Source: JANXXV01 sp038230275 (lineage in GTDB: Bacteria; Acidobacteriota; Terriglobia; Bryobacterales; Bryobacteraceae). Taken from it: a stretch of 13,186 nt of DNA. Where the stretch lies: contig JBBRNO010000165.1 of the NCBI GenBank assembly GCA_038230275.1, positions 1 through 13,186 on the forward strand. The letters are read 5' to 3'. Under the pieces are notes generated by a model. That model did no database searches and had not been told where the DNA came from. It saw only the letters and a program-made list of their open reading frames with translations. A program made the translations under genes and the position numbers. Of this stretch, positions 7,194 to 13,186 are shown in pieces (position 1 is the first letter of the stretch; each line of letters opens with the position of its first letter).

Positions 7194-8469
7194 CGCCGTA
7201 ATCGGAAGGCAGCAGCACATAGTAGTCATACTCGCCATCGGGGCTGTTTCTCATCACCGGCTCCATCCCCTCCACGCGATACCGCGCACGATAGTAGTTC
7301 AGCGCCGGTTCCAGTTCCCATGACGCCCCAACCCGCCGTGGATGCCGCAACCGCAGCAGTTCCGAAATCCGCTTCGTCCCCGCATCAAACTTCCACTCGG
7401 CGTAGTGCGAAGTGTTCCACTCGAATGCATAGAGCCCGATCAGCAACCACAACGGTGCTCCCCACCAGATCTTCCGGTCCCGGATGGCCAGCAGATAAAC
7501 CAACGTGAACAGCGGACACAAATACAATCCCGTACGCAGTTCCGGATAAAGCAGCTGCGCGCCATAGTGGGCGATCATCAGCAACACCACCGTCAACACC
7601 AGAGCGCCACCCAACCAGACAAGCTGAGCGTGGGGCCGGATCGCCAGCATCGCCAAACACGCCAGCATCACCGGAAATAGAAAGCGCAGCAGCACCAACT
7701 GCACATCAGGTATCACCGTCATGTGATGCCGCAAAGACATCGTCACCACCGTCTGCACGCCGCGCCACAAAGTCTCTGAGCCCGCATAAAAGCTGCCCGG
7801 CTTCATGTTTGCCAGCGGAATTACCAGGACAATAAACGAAGCCGCGACAGCGGGCAAGATCAAGCGGTCCACAACTTCCCAAACAGCCTTCTTCCAGATC
7901 GCATACGCCAGAATCAAACCCGCGCCGGGAAAAACCATCGTCAGATTCGCCGCCACCGCCAGACCGAACGACGCCCCAGCCCGCTCCAGCCGCCCATTTA
8001 ACAGGAACCAAAGCCCCAGCATCCACAACGCCATGCCCAGCCCGTACCCCCGGCCTGCTGACAAAAAATCCAGCACAAACGGATTCAACGTCAGCGCGGC
8101 AACACCAACAACAAACAAGAACCGGTCCGCGAAGAAGAACCAGCAAACCCGGAAAACCGCATAAAAATAGACTAGCCCTCCTAACACGGAAGGTAGCCGG
8201 ATGGCAAACTCACCTGCTCCAAACAGCCCCACCGACAACTTCGCCAGCAGCGTATAAAGCACATGGTTGTTCGCATCGTAGTCAGTCAAAATCGCCCGCA
8301 GGTTCTTCACCAGATAGAGCTGGTAGGTGAACGCCTCATCAATCGTCAACGATTGCGTGGCGGCCCGATAAACGTTGGCCGCAAACAATCCGGCCAGCAG
8401 CGCAATCGCGGTCCAGCGCAATAGGAAGCGGGTAATCCGTTGGAACCCAAAGTCGTAGGAACTTGCCAC
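7123..8469 (-). CDS. GT-C family membrane glycosyltransferase (GT39/ArnT-like)
   Basis: A 448-residue integral membrane protein with about ten transmembrane helices and a soluble C-terminal end. The first periplasmic loop has SLTIDEAFTYQLYL, then YDANNHVLYTLLAKLSVGLFG and EFAIRLPSVLGG. This is the usual order in polyprenyl-phosphate-sugar dependent transferases (PMT/ArnT and the RgtABCD-like PF13231 group), where the acidic residues of the IDEA loop act in catalysis. Such enzymes move a sugar from a lipid carrier to lipid A, glycan or protein on the outer face of the inner membrane. The acceptor is unknown. The start could be GTG 8469 or the adjacent TTG 8472. GTG is preferred because a TAGTAT box ends exactly 6 nt before it. 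The gene is transcribed against both neighbours and overlaps the 3' end of the preceding gene by 71 nt. Confidence 0.8.
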   Translation of the reverse strand: MASSYDFGFQRITRFLLRWTAIALLAGLFAANVYRAATQSLTIDEAFTYQLYLVKNLRAILTDYDANNHVLYTLLAKLSVGLFGAGEFAIRLPSVLGGLVYFYAVFRVCWFFFADRFLFVVGVAALTLNPFVLDFLSAGRGYGLGMALWMLGLWFLLNGRLERAGASFGLAVAANLTMVFPGAGLILAYAIWKKAVWEVVDRLILPAVAASFIVLVIPLANMKPGSFYAGSETLWRGVQTVVTMSLRHHMTVIPDVQLVLLRFLFPVMLACLAMLAIRPHAQLVWLGGALVLTVVLLMIAHYGAQLLYPELRTGLYLCPLFTLVYLLAIRDRKIWWGAPLWLLIGLYAFEWNTSHYAEWKFDAGTKRISELLRLRHPRRVGASWELEPALNYYRARYRVEGMEPVMRNSPDGEYDYYVLLPSDYGVISRRGLKEVYRDPLSQAVLAAP

Positions 8470-8475
8470 CAATTT

Positions 8476-8481
8476 ATACTA
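8476..8481 (-). promoter_or_regulatory. TAGTAT -10-like box for leaderless glycosyltransferase mRNA
   Basis: On the minus strand TAGTAT (8481 to 8476) is followed by 6 nt (AAATTG) and then GTG at 8469. This is the same spacing as TATAAT before the symporter. No Shine-Dalgarno is present. The 55-bp region 8473-8527 must also hold the divergent promoter of the DUF1080 operon, for which only a weak CATATA (8504-8509) is visible. Confidence 0.35.
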
Positions 8482-8527
8482 GCCGGGATTTGCGTCGGAC
8501 CGGCATATAGCAGAGAATTAAAAGCGC

Positions 8528-9316
8528 ATGAGATCTACGTTTCTAATCCTCTTATTGGGCTGTGCCACGCTGCAAGCCCAGCGGCATCCTAATTTCAACG
8601 ATGGCGAATCGCACGGCGATGCCCCCTATCTCGTCGAAGACGGATGGAAGCCTCTGCTCAATGGTACGGATCTCAGCGGGTGGATTGCAGTAGACGGCAA
8701 GCCCCACGAGTGGCTCACCACCAAAGGCGTCTGGTGGGATCGGCTGCTAGGCCCCACCCGCTTGGGCGCAATCAAGGAACCCGGCGATCGCATTCTGAAT
8801 AGTCTCACCGGCCGCACCGTCAATCTGGTCACCGAACAAAAATTCGGCGACATCGAACTCTACGTCGAATTCATGCTCGCCAAAGGATCGAACTCTGGCG
8901 TCTACCTCCACGGCCTCTATGAAATTCAGGTCTTCGACAGCTTCGGTTCCACTCATGAGATGACCTCCTCCGATGGTGGCGGCGTCTATCACAAATGGAT
9001 CGACAACAAAGGCGTCGGCGGTTCCGCTCCCAAACGGAACGCCAGTCGCGCTCCAGGCGAGTGGCAGTCGTACCACATCTGGTTCCGCGCTCCGCGCTTC
9101 GATGCCGCCGGCAAAAAAACCGAAAATGGCAAGTTCATCCACGTATTGCATAATGGCCTGATTGTTCAGACCAACGTGGAAGTCGACGGCCCCACCCGCG
9201 CCTCCATGAACATTCCGGAAGCGGCCATGAATCCCATCATGCTGCAAGGCGACCACGGCCCGGTGGCATTCCGCAATATCTACTACCGTCCGTTGCGGCC
9301 AATCGTCGAGCGCTAG
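8528..9316 (+). CDS. DUF1080 protein (3-keto-disaccharide hydrolase / 3-keto-glycoside lyase type)
   Basis: A 262-residue secreted protein with a Sec signal (MRSTFLILLLGCATLQAQ, cleavage after QA-Q near residue 18). It is followed by the DUF1080/PF06439 concanavalin-like fold. Diagnostic segments are GWKPLLNGTDLSGW (39-52), FGDIELYVEFMLAKGSNSGV (106-125), YEIQVFDSFG (131-140), and the closing IMLQGDHGPVAFRNIYYRPL (237-256). Members act on 3-keto sugars made by sugar 3-dehydrogenases, cleaving the glycosidic bond of 3-keto-glycosides by hydrolysis or elimination. The exact reaction here is unknown. An insertion after DSFG with Gly- and Lys-rich sequence replaces the usual short loop. It is the first gene of a six-gene operon, with the next start only 1 nt after its stop. 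An AGAGAA purine stretch about 11 nt before the ATG is a weak ribosome site. Confidence 0.85.
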   Translation: MRSTFLILLLGCATLQAQRHPNFNDGESHGDAPYLVEDGWKPLLNGTDLSGWIAVDGKPHEWLTTKGVWWDRLLGPTRLGAIKEPGDRILNSLTGRTVNLVTEQKFGDIELYVEFMLAKGSNSGVYLHGLYEIQVFDSFGSTHEMTSSDGGGVYHKWIDNKGVGGSAPKRNASRAPGEWQSYHIWFRAPRFDAAGKKTENGKFIHVLHNGLIVQTNVEVDGPTRASMNIPEAAMNPIMLQGDHGPVAFRNIYYRPLRPIVER

Positions 9317-9317
9317 T

Positions 9318-9947
9318 GTGAACGATTGGATTGATATCTCCGTCCTGCTTCATTCCGGCATGCCCCACTGGCCCGGCGACCCCGTTCCCTCCATGGCGCG
9401 CGCCCTCGACATGGACCTCGGGGACATTTGCAACGCCAGGCGCCTGATGATGAGCGCGCACACCGGCACGCACATGGACGCCCCGCTCCACTTCGTCAAC
9501 AACAGCAAGAGCATAGACCAAATGCCGCTCACCGCCACCATCGGTCCGGCCCGCGTGATCCAGATCGGAGACCCGGAAGTGATCGGCCCGGAAGAACTCA
9601 TCCCACACAATATTCAGCCCGGCGAGCGCATCCTCTTCAAGACCTGCAACACTTGGGACCCCACCCGATTCAAGACCACTTTCGTACACTGCAACGCCGC
9701 CGCCGCGCGCCATCTGGTGGAGCGGCGGATACAAACCGTCGGCATCGATTACCTGTCCATCGGAGCCTATGAACGCGACGGAGTGGAGACGCATCAGATC
9801 TTGTTAGGCGCCGGAATCTGGGTGATTGAAGGTCTGGATCTCACCGAAGTTGCCCCCGGCCACTATGACCTCATCTGTCTCCCATTGAAGATTCTCGGCG
9901 GCGACGGAGCGCCCGCCCGTGCGGTTGTGCGCAAAATAGAAGGTTGA
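9318..9947 (+). CDS. Metal-dependent cyclase-family hydrolase (kynurenine formamidase-like)
   Basis: A 209-residue cytoplasmic protein of the cyclase superfamily (PF04199). It has the metal-binding signature HxGTHxDxPxH as HTGTHMDAPLH (48-58), the N-terminal MPHWPGDP (15-22) and the C-terminal ETHQILLGAGIWVIEGLDL (157-175), whose His159 and Glu171 occupy positions typical of zinc/manganese ligands and acid-base residues. KynB, which hydrolyses N-formylkynurenine to kynurenine and formate, is the best-known relative, and the length is right. Other members act on isatin or other amides and lactones. No other tryptophan-degradation gene is nearby, so kynurenine formamidase activity is only a possibility. 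The GTG start lies 1 nt after the DUF1080 stop. Its stop overlaps the TTG of ccmB (TTGA), so the two are probably translationally coupled. Confidence 0.85.
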   Translation: MNDWIDISVLLHSGMPHWPGDPVPSMARALDMDLGDICNARRLMMSAHTGTHMDAPLHFVNNSKSIDQMPLTATIGPARVIQIGDPEVIGPEELIPHNIQPGERILFKTCNTWDPTRFKTTFVHCNAAAARHLVERRIQTVGIDYLSIGAYERDGVETHQILLGAGIWVIEGLDLTEVAPGHYDLICLPLKILGGDGAPARAVVRKIEG

Positions 9948-10624
9948 GATTCCTTCGTCAAAGTCTGGTCATCGCGGGGAAAGACCTGCGCGCCGAGTTG
10001 CGCGGCAAAGAAACCATCAACGCGTCGCTCTCCTTCTCGCTCGTCATCCTGCTGCTGTTCAGCTTCGCCTTCGATCCCAGCGCCGACGAAACCCGCGCCA
10101 TCTGCGGCGGCCTTCTCTGGCTTGTCTTCGCTTTCGCCGGAGCCTTGGTGTTGAACCGCAGCTTTGCCCGCGACCTGCCCAACGACTGTCTGGATGCTCT
10201 GATCACTTCCCCCCTGCCGCCCAGCGCTCTGTTTATGGGAAAGGTGTTGGCGAACATGCTCATCCTGATGATCGTGGAGATCATCTGTCTCCCCATCTTC
10301 GGCCTCTTCTACAACGTGGATTGGACCAAGCAGTTCGGTATGTTGTTAGTGGTCCTTGTCCTCACTACCTGGGGCCTCACTGTAGTCGGCACTATGTTCA
10401 GCGCGCTTACCGTGAACATGCGGCTCCGCGAACTGATGCTGCCCACTCTGGTGTATCCCATCATGATCCCCGGCTTGCTCGCCGCCATCCAACTCACCAC
10501 GCTTCTTGCGGTGGGCGAACCGCTCACGCCCGACTATTACCCGTGGTTGAAGCTGCTGGTTGGCTTCGATCTGATTTATACTCTGTTAGGCTTGGCTCTT
10601 GTGGATACCGTCCTGGTAGGTTAA
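9944..10624 (+). CDS. ccmB: Heme exporter protein CcmB
   Basis: A 226-residue membrane protein with six hydrophobic segments, matching CcmB, the permease subunit of the CcmABC(D) complex. That complex serves System I cytochrome c maturation by driving heme release from CcmC/CcmE. Typical features are IAGKDLRAELRGKETINA near the N-terminus, FAGALVLNRSFARD mid-protein and LPTLVYPIMIPGLLAAI near 166-182. The start is TTG at 9944, overlapping the upstream stop in TTGA. An AGAAGG sequence lies directly against the start with no spacer, which is unusual, but no other in-frame start fits the family N-terminus. CcmB normally follows the ATPase gene ccmA. Here a cyclase gene takes that place and no ABC ATPase is visible in the window. 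ccmC begins 3 nt downstream. Confidence 0.9.
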   Translation: MRFLRQSLVIAGKDLRAELRGKETINASLSFSLVILLLFSFAFDPSADETRAICGGLLWLVFAFAGALVLNRSFARDLPNDCLDALITSPLPPSALFMGKVLANMLILMIVEIICLPIFGLFYNVDWTKQFGMLLVVLVLTTWGLTVVGTMFSALTVNMRLRELMLPTLVYPIMIPGLLAAIQLTTLLAVGEPLTPDYYPWLKLLVGFDLIYTLLGLALVDTVLVG

Positions 10625-10627
10625 CTT

Positions 10628-11311
10628 ATGCGTGAAAAAATCACATACCTCATCGCGGCAATCGTCGGCGCGCTGCTGGTTTCGAATCTCTACACCATCT
10701 TGCTCGGCCTGCCGGATGAGGCAAACCAAGGTGCCATCTATCGCATCTTCTTTTTTCATTTTCCTTCGGCCATCACTTGCGGAATTTGCAGCTTCCTCTC
10801 ATTAATAGGCAGCGTGATGTATCTTTGGCGCCGCAATCTCTGGTGGGATGCGTTCGCGGTTTCCGCCACCGAACTCACGCTCACCTTCGGCGCCATCGTG
10901 TTGATGACCGGCATGATTTGGGCGCGCATCATCTGGGGCATCTGGTGGGCCTGGGACGCCCGCCTTACCTCAACGCTGGTCTCCTGGCTCGCCTACGCCA
11001 GCTATCTGATTTTCCGCCGCGCCATTGAAGAGCCCACGGCTCGCGCCCGCTTCTCCGCCGTCATCTCGCTGTTCACCTTTCCCGGCGTCATCATCAGTTG
11101 GAAATCCATTGAGTGGTGGCGCACCCAGCACCCCGGCCCGGTCATCTCCATTCGCGGTGGAGGCGGCATGGCCCCTGGGATGGAAGCGGCCGCCTATTGG
11201 AACCTGGTGCCGCTGGTGATGCTCGCGCTCATTCTCATCAGTATCCGCCTGAGACAGGAAAACACCCAAAGGTTGCTGGACGGTTTCCGCCGTCAGGCTC
11301 ACGAAATCTAG
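10628..11311 (+). CDS. ccmC: Heme-handling protein CcmC (cytochrome c assembly protein)
   Basis: A 227-residue, six-helix membrane protein of the HemeHandling/CcsA-CcmC family. The tryptophan-rich WWD signature is complete (WGIWWAWDARLTSTLVSW, about residues 99-116). It binds heme at the outer membrane face and passes it to CcmE. The two flanking axial histidines expected in the family are present, in IFFFHFPSA (about residues 40-48) and WWRTQHPGP (about 162-170). Length and domain order are normal. The ATG lies 3 nt after the ccmB stop, and the ccmD-like gene follows 8 nt after its own stop. The role in c-type cytochrome maturation is secure from the motif. The heme chaperone CcmE and synthetase CcmF/H are not in the window. 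Confidence 0.93.
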   Translation: MREKITYLIAAIVGALLVSNLYTILLGLPDEANQGAIYRIFFFHFPSAITCGICSFLSLIGSVMYLWRRNLWWDAFAVSATELTLTFGAIVLMTGMIWARIIWGIWWAWDARLTSTLVSWLAYASYLIFRRAIEEPTARARFSAVISLFTFPGVIISWKSIEWWRTQHPGPVISIRGGGGMAPGMEAAAYWNLVPLVMLALILISIRLRQENTQRLLDGFRRQAHEI

Positions 11312-11319
11312 AGGGAACA

Positions 11320-11475
11320 ATGGACTCACGAAACTTCACCTATATGTTTTACGGATTCGCCGCAGCTTGGGCCGTCCTTGTGATATATGTAATCACGTTG
11401 GTGTCGAGAGAAAAGAAGATTCATCAGGAAATGGACCAGCTCAAGAAGCTGATCGAAGAGGGGAGCAGGAAATGA
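11320..11475 (+). CDS. ccmD: CcmD-like small membrane protein
   Basis: A 51-residue protein beginning MDSRNFTYMFYGFAAAW, with one transmembrane helix (about residues 8-28), followed by a charged, coiled-coil-like tail with REKKIHQEMDQLKKLIEEG. This matches CcmD-type subunits, which stabilise CcmABC and help release heme-loaded CcmE. The long Lys/Glu tail resembles the alternative CcmD family rather than the enterobacterial type. A clear ribosome site, GAGGG, lies 4 nt before the ATG. Reading frames starting upstream (for example at 11113) would run through ccmC and are not real. The stop overlaps the next gene in ATGA. Position after ccmC strongly supports the call. Confidence 0.8.
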   Translation: MDSRNFTYMFYGFAAAWAVLVIYVITLVSREKKIHQEMDQLKKLIEEGSRK

Positions 11476-12821
11476 ACCGCCGTAATTTATTCAAGTTGGC
11501 CAGCGGAGCCGCCGCCGCCGCATTCATGTCGCCCAGGGAAGCCGCCGCGCAGGAAAAGGTGGCACGGGCCACACGCGGCACGCCATCGCCCAAGATCAAG
11601 GACGTGAGCGTGATCGCCACCGCCCCTGCCGGTCTGCGGCTGGTGGTAGTGAAGATCACCACCGATCAGGACGGCCTCTACGGCTACGGCTGCGGCACCT
11701 TCACGCAGCGCGCCGACCTGGTGGTGGAGGCGGTGAACCGCTACGCCAAACCATTCCTCATCGACAAACCCGCCGACCGCATAGACGACACCTGGCAGGC
11801 GCTCTACAACAGCTCCTACTGGCGCAACGGCCCGGTTCTGAACAACGCCATCAGCGGTGTGGATCAGGCGCTCTGGGACATCAAGGGACGCCAGGCGGGC
11901 ATGCCCGTGTACCAGTTGCTAGGCGGCAAATTACGCGAGGCGGCCGACTGCTACGGACACGCCGGCGGGAACGAAAACGCCGAAGTCATCGATAGCGTCC
12001 GCAGCTACATGAGCCGTGGATTTCGCCATGTCCGCGTCCAGATTGGCGTTCCGGGCATGGCCGGATACGGCGCAGGCCGCGCAGGCGCTGCCCCTGCGAA
12101 GTCCCTGCACAATTCGCCTGTTTATGAACCGCTTCCCTACATCCGGCGCGCCCTGAAAATGTTTGAGGCTTGCCGCAAGGAACTGGGCGAAGAAATCGAA
12201 CTGCTGCATGATGTGCACGAACGCGTCACGCCAAACCAAGCCGTCCAATTCTGCAAGGATGTCGAGAAGTTTAAGCTCTTCTTCATGGAAGATCCGCTGT
12301 CGCCGGAAGACATCGCCTACTTCCGCCAGATCCGCCAGCAATGCGCTACTCCCATCGCCATGGGCGAACTTTTCAACAGTCCGCATGAATGGAGCCCGCT
12401 GATTGCCGAGCGCCTGATTGACTACATCCGCATTCACGTCACCCAGGCGGGCGGCATTACCCCTTGCCGCAAGATCGCCATCATGGGCGAGATGTTCGGC
12501 GTAAAGACGGCATGGCACGGACCGGGCGACGTATCGCCCATCGGTCATGCGGCGAATGTGGCTCTCGATCTGGTCAGCGTCAACTTCGGCATTCAGGAAT
12601 ACAGTCCCTTCAACGAACGGCTGCAGGAAGTTTTCAAAGGCTGCCCCGAAATGAAGGACGGTTACCTCTACGCCAACGAGAACCCCGGCTGGGGCATCGA
12701 GATCGACGAGAAGGCCGCCGCGAAGTATCCCTTCGGGAGCGGCGAACGCGACGAACGCAAGCTGTATAACGGCGGTTGGGGCGAAGTGCGCAAGCGCGAC
12801 GGTTCGATTATCAAGCAGTAA
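11472..12821 (+). CDS. Tat-exported enolase-superfamily dehydratase (mannonate dehydratase ManD-like)
   Basis: A 449-residue protein of the mandelate racemase/muconate lactonising enzyme group, closest in motifs to D-mannonate/sugar-acid dehydratases (ManD/RspA type). The barrel has CYGHAGG (160-166), LHDVHERVTP (Asp247, His249), FMEDP (Glu273), GELFNS (Glu299), AWHGPGDVSPIG (His349) and NFGIQEY (Glu376). The three acidic residues are the expected Mg2+ ligands, while Tyr161 and His249 fit the ManD catalytic pair. The N-terminus has a twin-arginine motif, NRRNLFKLASG, then an Ala-rich stretch and a cleavage site near AAAQ (24-27). This predicts folded export to the periplasm, or a Tat-like leader. 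A Gly/Ala-rich loop (192-210) is present. ATG 11472 overlaps the ccmD stop (ATGA) with AGGA nearby. Longer frames from 11367 place the Tat signal internally. Substrate is unproven: mannonate, gluconate or another aldonate. Last gene of the operon. Confidence 0.88.
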   Translation: MNRRNLFKLASGAAAAAFMSPREAAAQEKVARATRGTPSPKIKDVSVIATAPAGLRLVVVKITTDQDGLYGYGCGTFTQRADLVVEAVNRYAKPFLIDKPADRIDDTWQALYNSSYWRNGPVLNNAISGVDQALWDIKGRQAGMPVYQLLGGKLREAADCYGHAGGNENAEVIDSVRSYMSRGFRHVRVQIGVPGMAGYGAGRAGAAPAKSLHNSPVYEPLPYIRRALKMFEACRKELGEEIELLHDVHERVTPNQAVQFCKDVEKFKLFFMEDPLSPEDIAYFRQIRQQCATPIAMGELFNSPHEWSPLIAERLIDYIRIHVTQAGGITPCRKIAIMGEMFGVKTAWHGPGDVSPIGHAANVALDLVSVNFGIQEYSPFNERLQEVFKGCPEMKDGYLYANENPGWGIEIDEKAAAKYPFGSGERDERKLYNGGWGEVRKRDGSIIKQ

Positions 12822-12852
12822 GCAGCAAATAGCGTTCGCGTATCCTGCCCGC

Positions 12853-12903
12853 CGCGCGGCTAGCGTGATGCTTTTCAGTAGCAGAGCACCGTGCTAGCCC
12901 GCG
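12853..12903. terminator. Long hairpin between convergent genes (possible bidirectional terminator)
   Basis: The left arm 12853-12871 (GGCTAGC core) pairs with the right arm 12886-12903 (GCTAGCC core). It forms CGCG/CGCG and GGCTAGC/GCTAGCC pairs with one bulged C, then G-U wobbles, one A-C mismatch and UGC/GCA, around a 14-nt loop. No U-run follows on either strand, so it is not a textbook intrinsic terminator. It lies just after the operon end, and its right arm includes the stop codon of the TMEM175-like gene. Confidence 0.45.
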
Positions 12904-13186
12904 TACTTCTCCAGCGTTCTTTCAGGTAAAAAGTAAAGCGCCGGAATCAGGCAGAAGATAGCAAGCGACACCCGCACTTCGACGAACGCCAGCGGTACGG
13001 AAGCAGCGTAGAGGCAAGCCGAGAGAAGATTCTTAACCTGGACACGCTTGTGATAAGTAACGGCGTCACCATCGTCGCGATGCTGCCTGGCGATCACCCC
13101 GCGCAGCAATGAGAAAGCTAAGGACGCCAGCGCCAGCACACCTCCGTAAACCGCGACGGCCAGCGGCGCTGCGTGCGTCTCGCCCA
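12894..13186 (-). CDS. TMEM175/DUF1211 family potassium channel, C-terminal part
   Basis: The frame is open to the right window edge, so the start lies outside; about 97 residues are visible. It reads GETHAAPLAVAVYGGVLALA at the edge, a segment typical of the second repeat of bacterial TMEM175 (DUF1211) proteins. A short cytoplasmic loop with HRDDGDAVTYHKRVQ follows, then two hydrophobic helices and the closing ALYFLPERTLEKYAG. These proteins are potassium-permeable tetrameric channels lacking the usual selectivity filter. A GTG at 13139 could be mistaken for a start, but the family match continues upstream of it. The gene is convergent with the dehydratase gene and shares the hairpin between them. 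Truncated only by the window, as far as can be seen. Confidence 0.75.
   Translation of the reverse strand, partial: GETHAAPLAVAVYGGVLALASLAFSLLRGVIARQHRDDGDAVTYHKRVQVKNLLSACLYAASVPLAFVEVRVSLAIFCLIPALYFLPERTLEKYAG

Noticed and set aside
11113..11319. Long N-terminal extension of the ccmD-like gene
   Set aside because: It runs through ccmC in another frame. GAGGG and ATG 11320 give a normal CcmD-sized protein.
11367..11471. N-terminal extension of the dehydratase
   Set aside because: It overlaps ccmD in another frame and would place the Tat signal internally. ATG 11472 has ATGA coupling and a nearby AGGA.
11931..12548. 205-residue antisense ORF within the dehydratase gene
   Set aside because: It is a shadow frame opposite a conserved enolase-superfamily barrel and shows no family features.

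Overview
The window looks like chromosomal DNA of a high-G+C, Gram-negative soil-type bacterium. An Acidobacteriota of the Solibacter/Bryobacter kind is the best guess. The basis is a secreted PEP-CTERM protein, a DUF1080 (3-keto-glycoside-acting) protein, an enolase-superfamily dehydratase with a Tat signal, a System I (Ccm) cytochrome c maturation set and large sugar-type transport genes. This is a guess from gene style; no rRNA or marker gene is present.

Layout. (1) 1-312: mostly non-coding, with a possible lone CRISPR-type repeat at the extreme left edge. (2) 313-1047 (+): PEP-CTERM sorted exoprotein. (3) 1144-3232 (-): a GmrSD-like DUF262/DUF1524 anti-phage nuclease gene broken by one frameshift near 2780; parts of it are visibly poorer in G+C than its neighbours. 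(4) 3233-3549: intergenic region with a TATAAT box directly before the next start codon and a repeated 13-bp element. (5) 3550-7193 (+): sodium:solute symporter, an overlapping 56-codon small ORF, and a secreted protein resembling part of a glycoside hydrolase. This looks like a glycan or sugar uptake operon. (6) 7123-8469 (-): GT-C type (GT39/ArnT-like) membrane glycosyltransferase, overlapping the previous gene tail to tail. (7) 8528-12821 (+): a very tight six-gene operon: DUF1080 protein, metal-dependent cyclase/kynurenine formamidase-like hydrolase, ccmB, ccmC, ccmD-like, and a Tat-exported mannonate dehydratase-like enolase. Junctions are +1, -4, +3, +8 and -4 nt. (8) 12853-12903: a long hairpin between convergent genes. 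(9) 12894-13186 (-): C-terminal part of a TMEM175/DUF1211 potassium channel cut by the right edge.

How the genes may work together. The right half joins heme export and cytochrome c maturation genes with proteins that act on oxidised sugars (DUF1080, sugar-acid dehydratase) and a small-molecule hydrolase. One explanation is periplasmic sugar oxidation coupled to c-type cytochromes, with DUF1080 and the dehydratase processing the keto-sugar or sugar-acid products. This is inference from gene order; no dehydrogenase or cytochrome is in the window. No ccmA, ccmE, ccmF or ccmH is visible, so the rest of the maturation system must lie elsewhere.

Two starts (3550 and 8469) have a -10-like hexamer exactly 6 nt upstream and no Shine-Dalgarno. 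A third (313) has one 8 nt upstream. This suggests leaderless transcripts are common in this organism.
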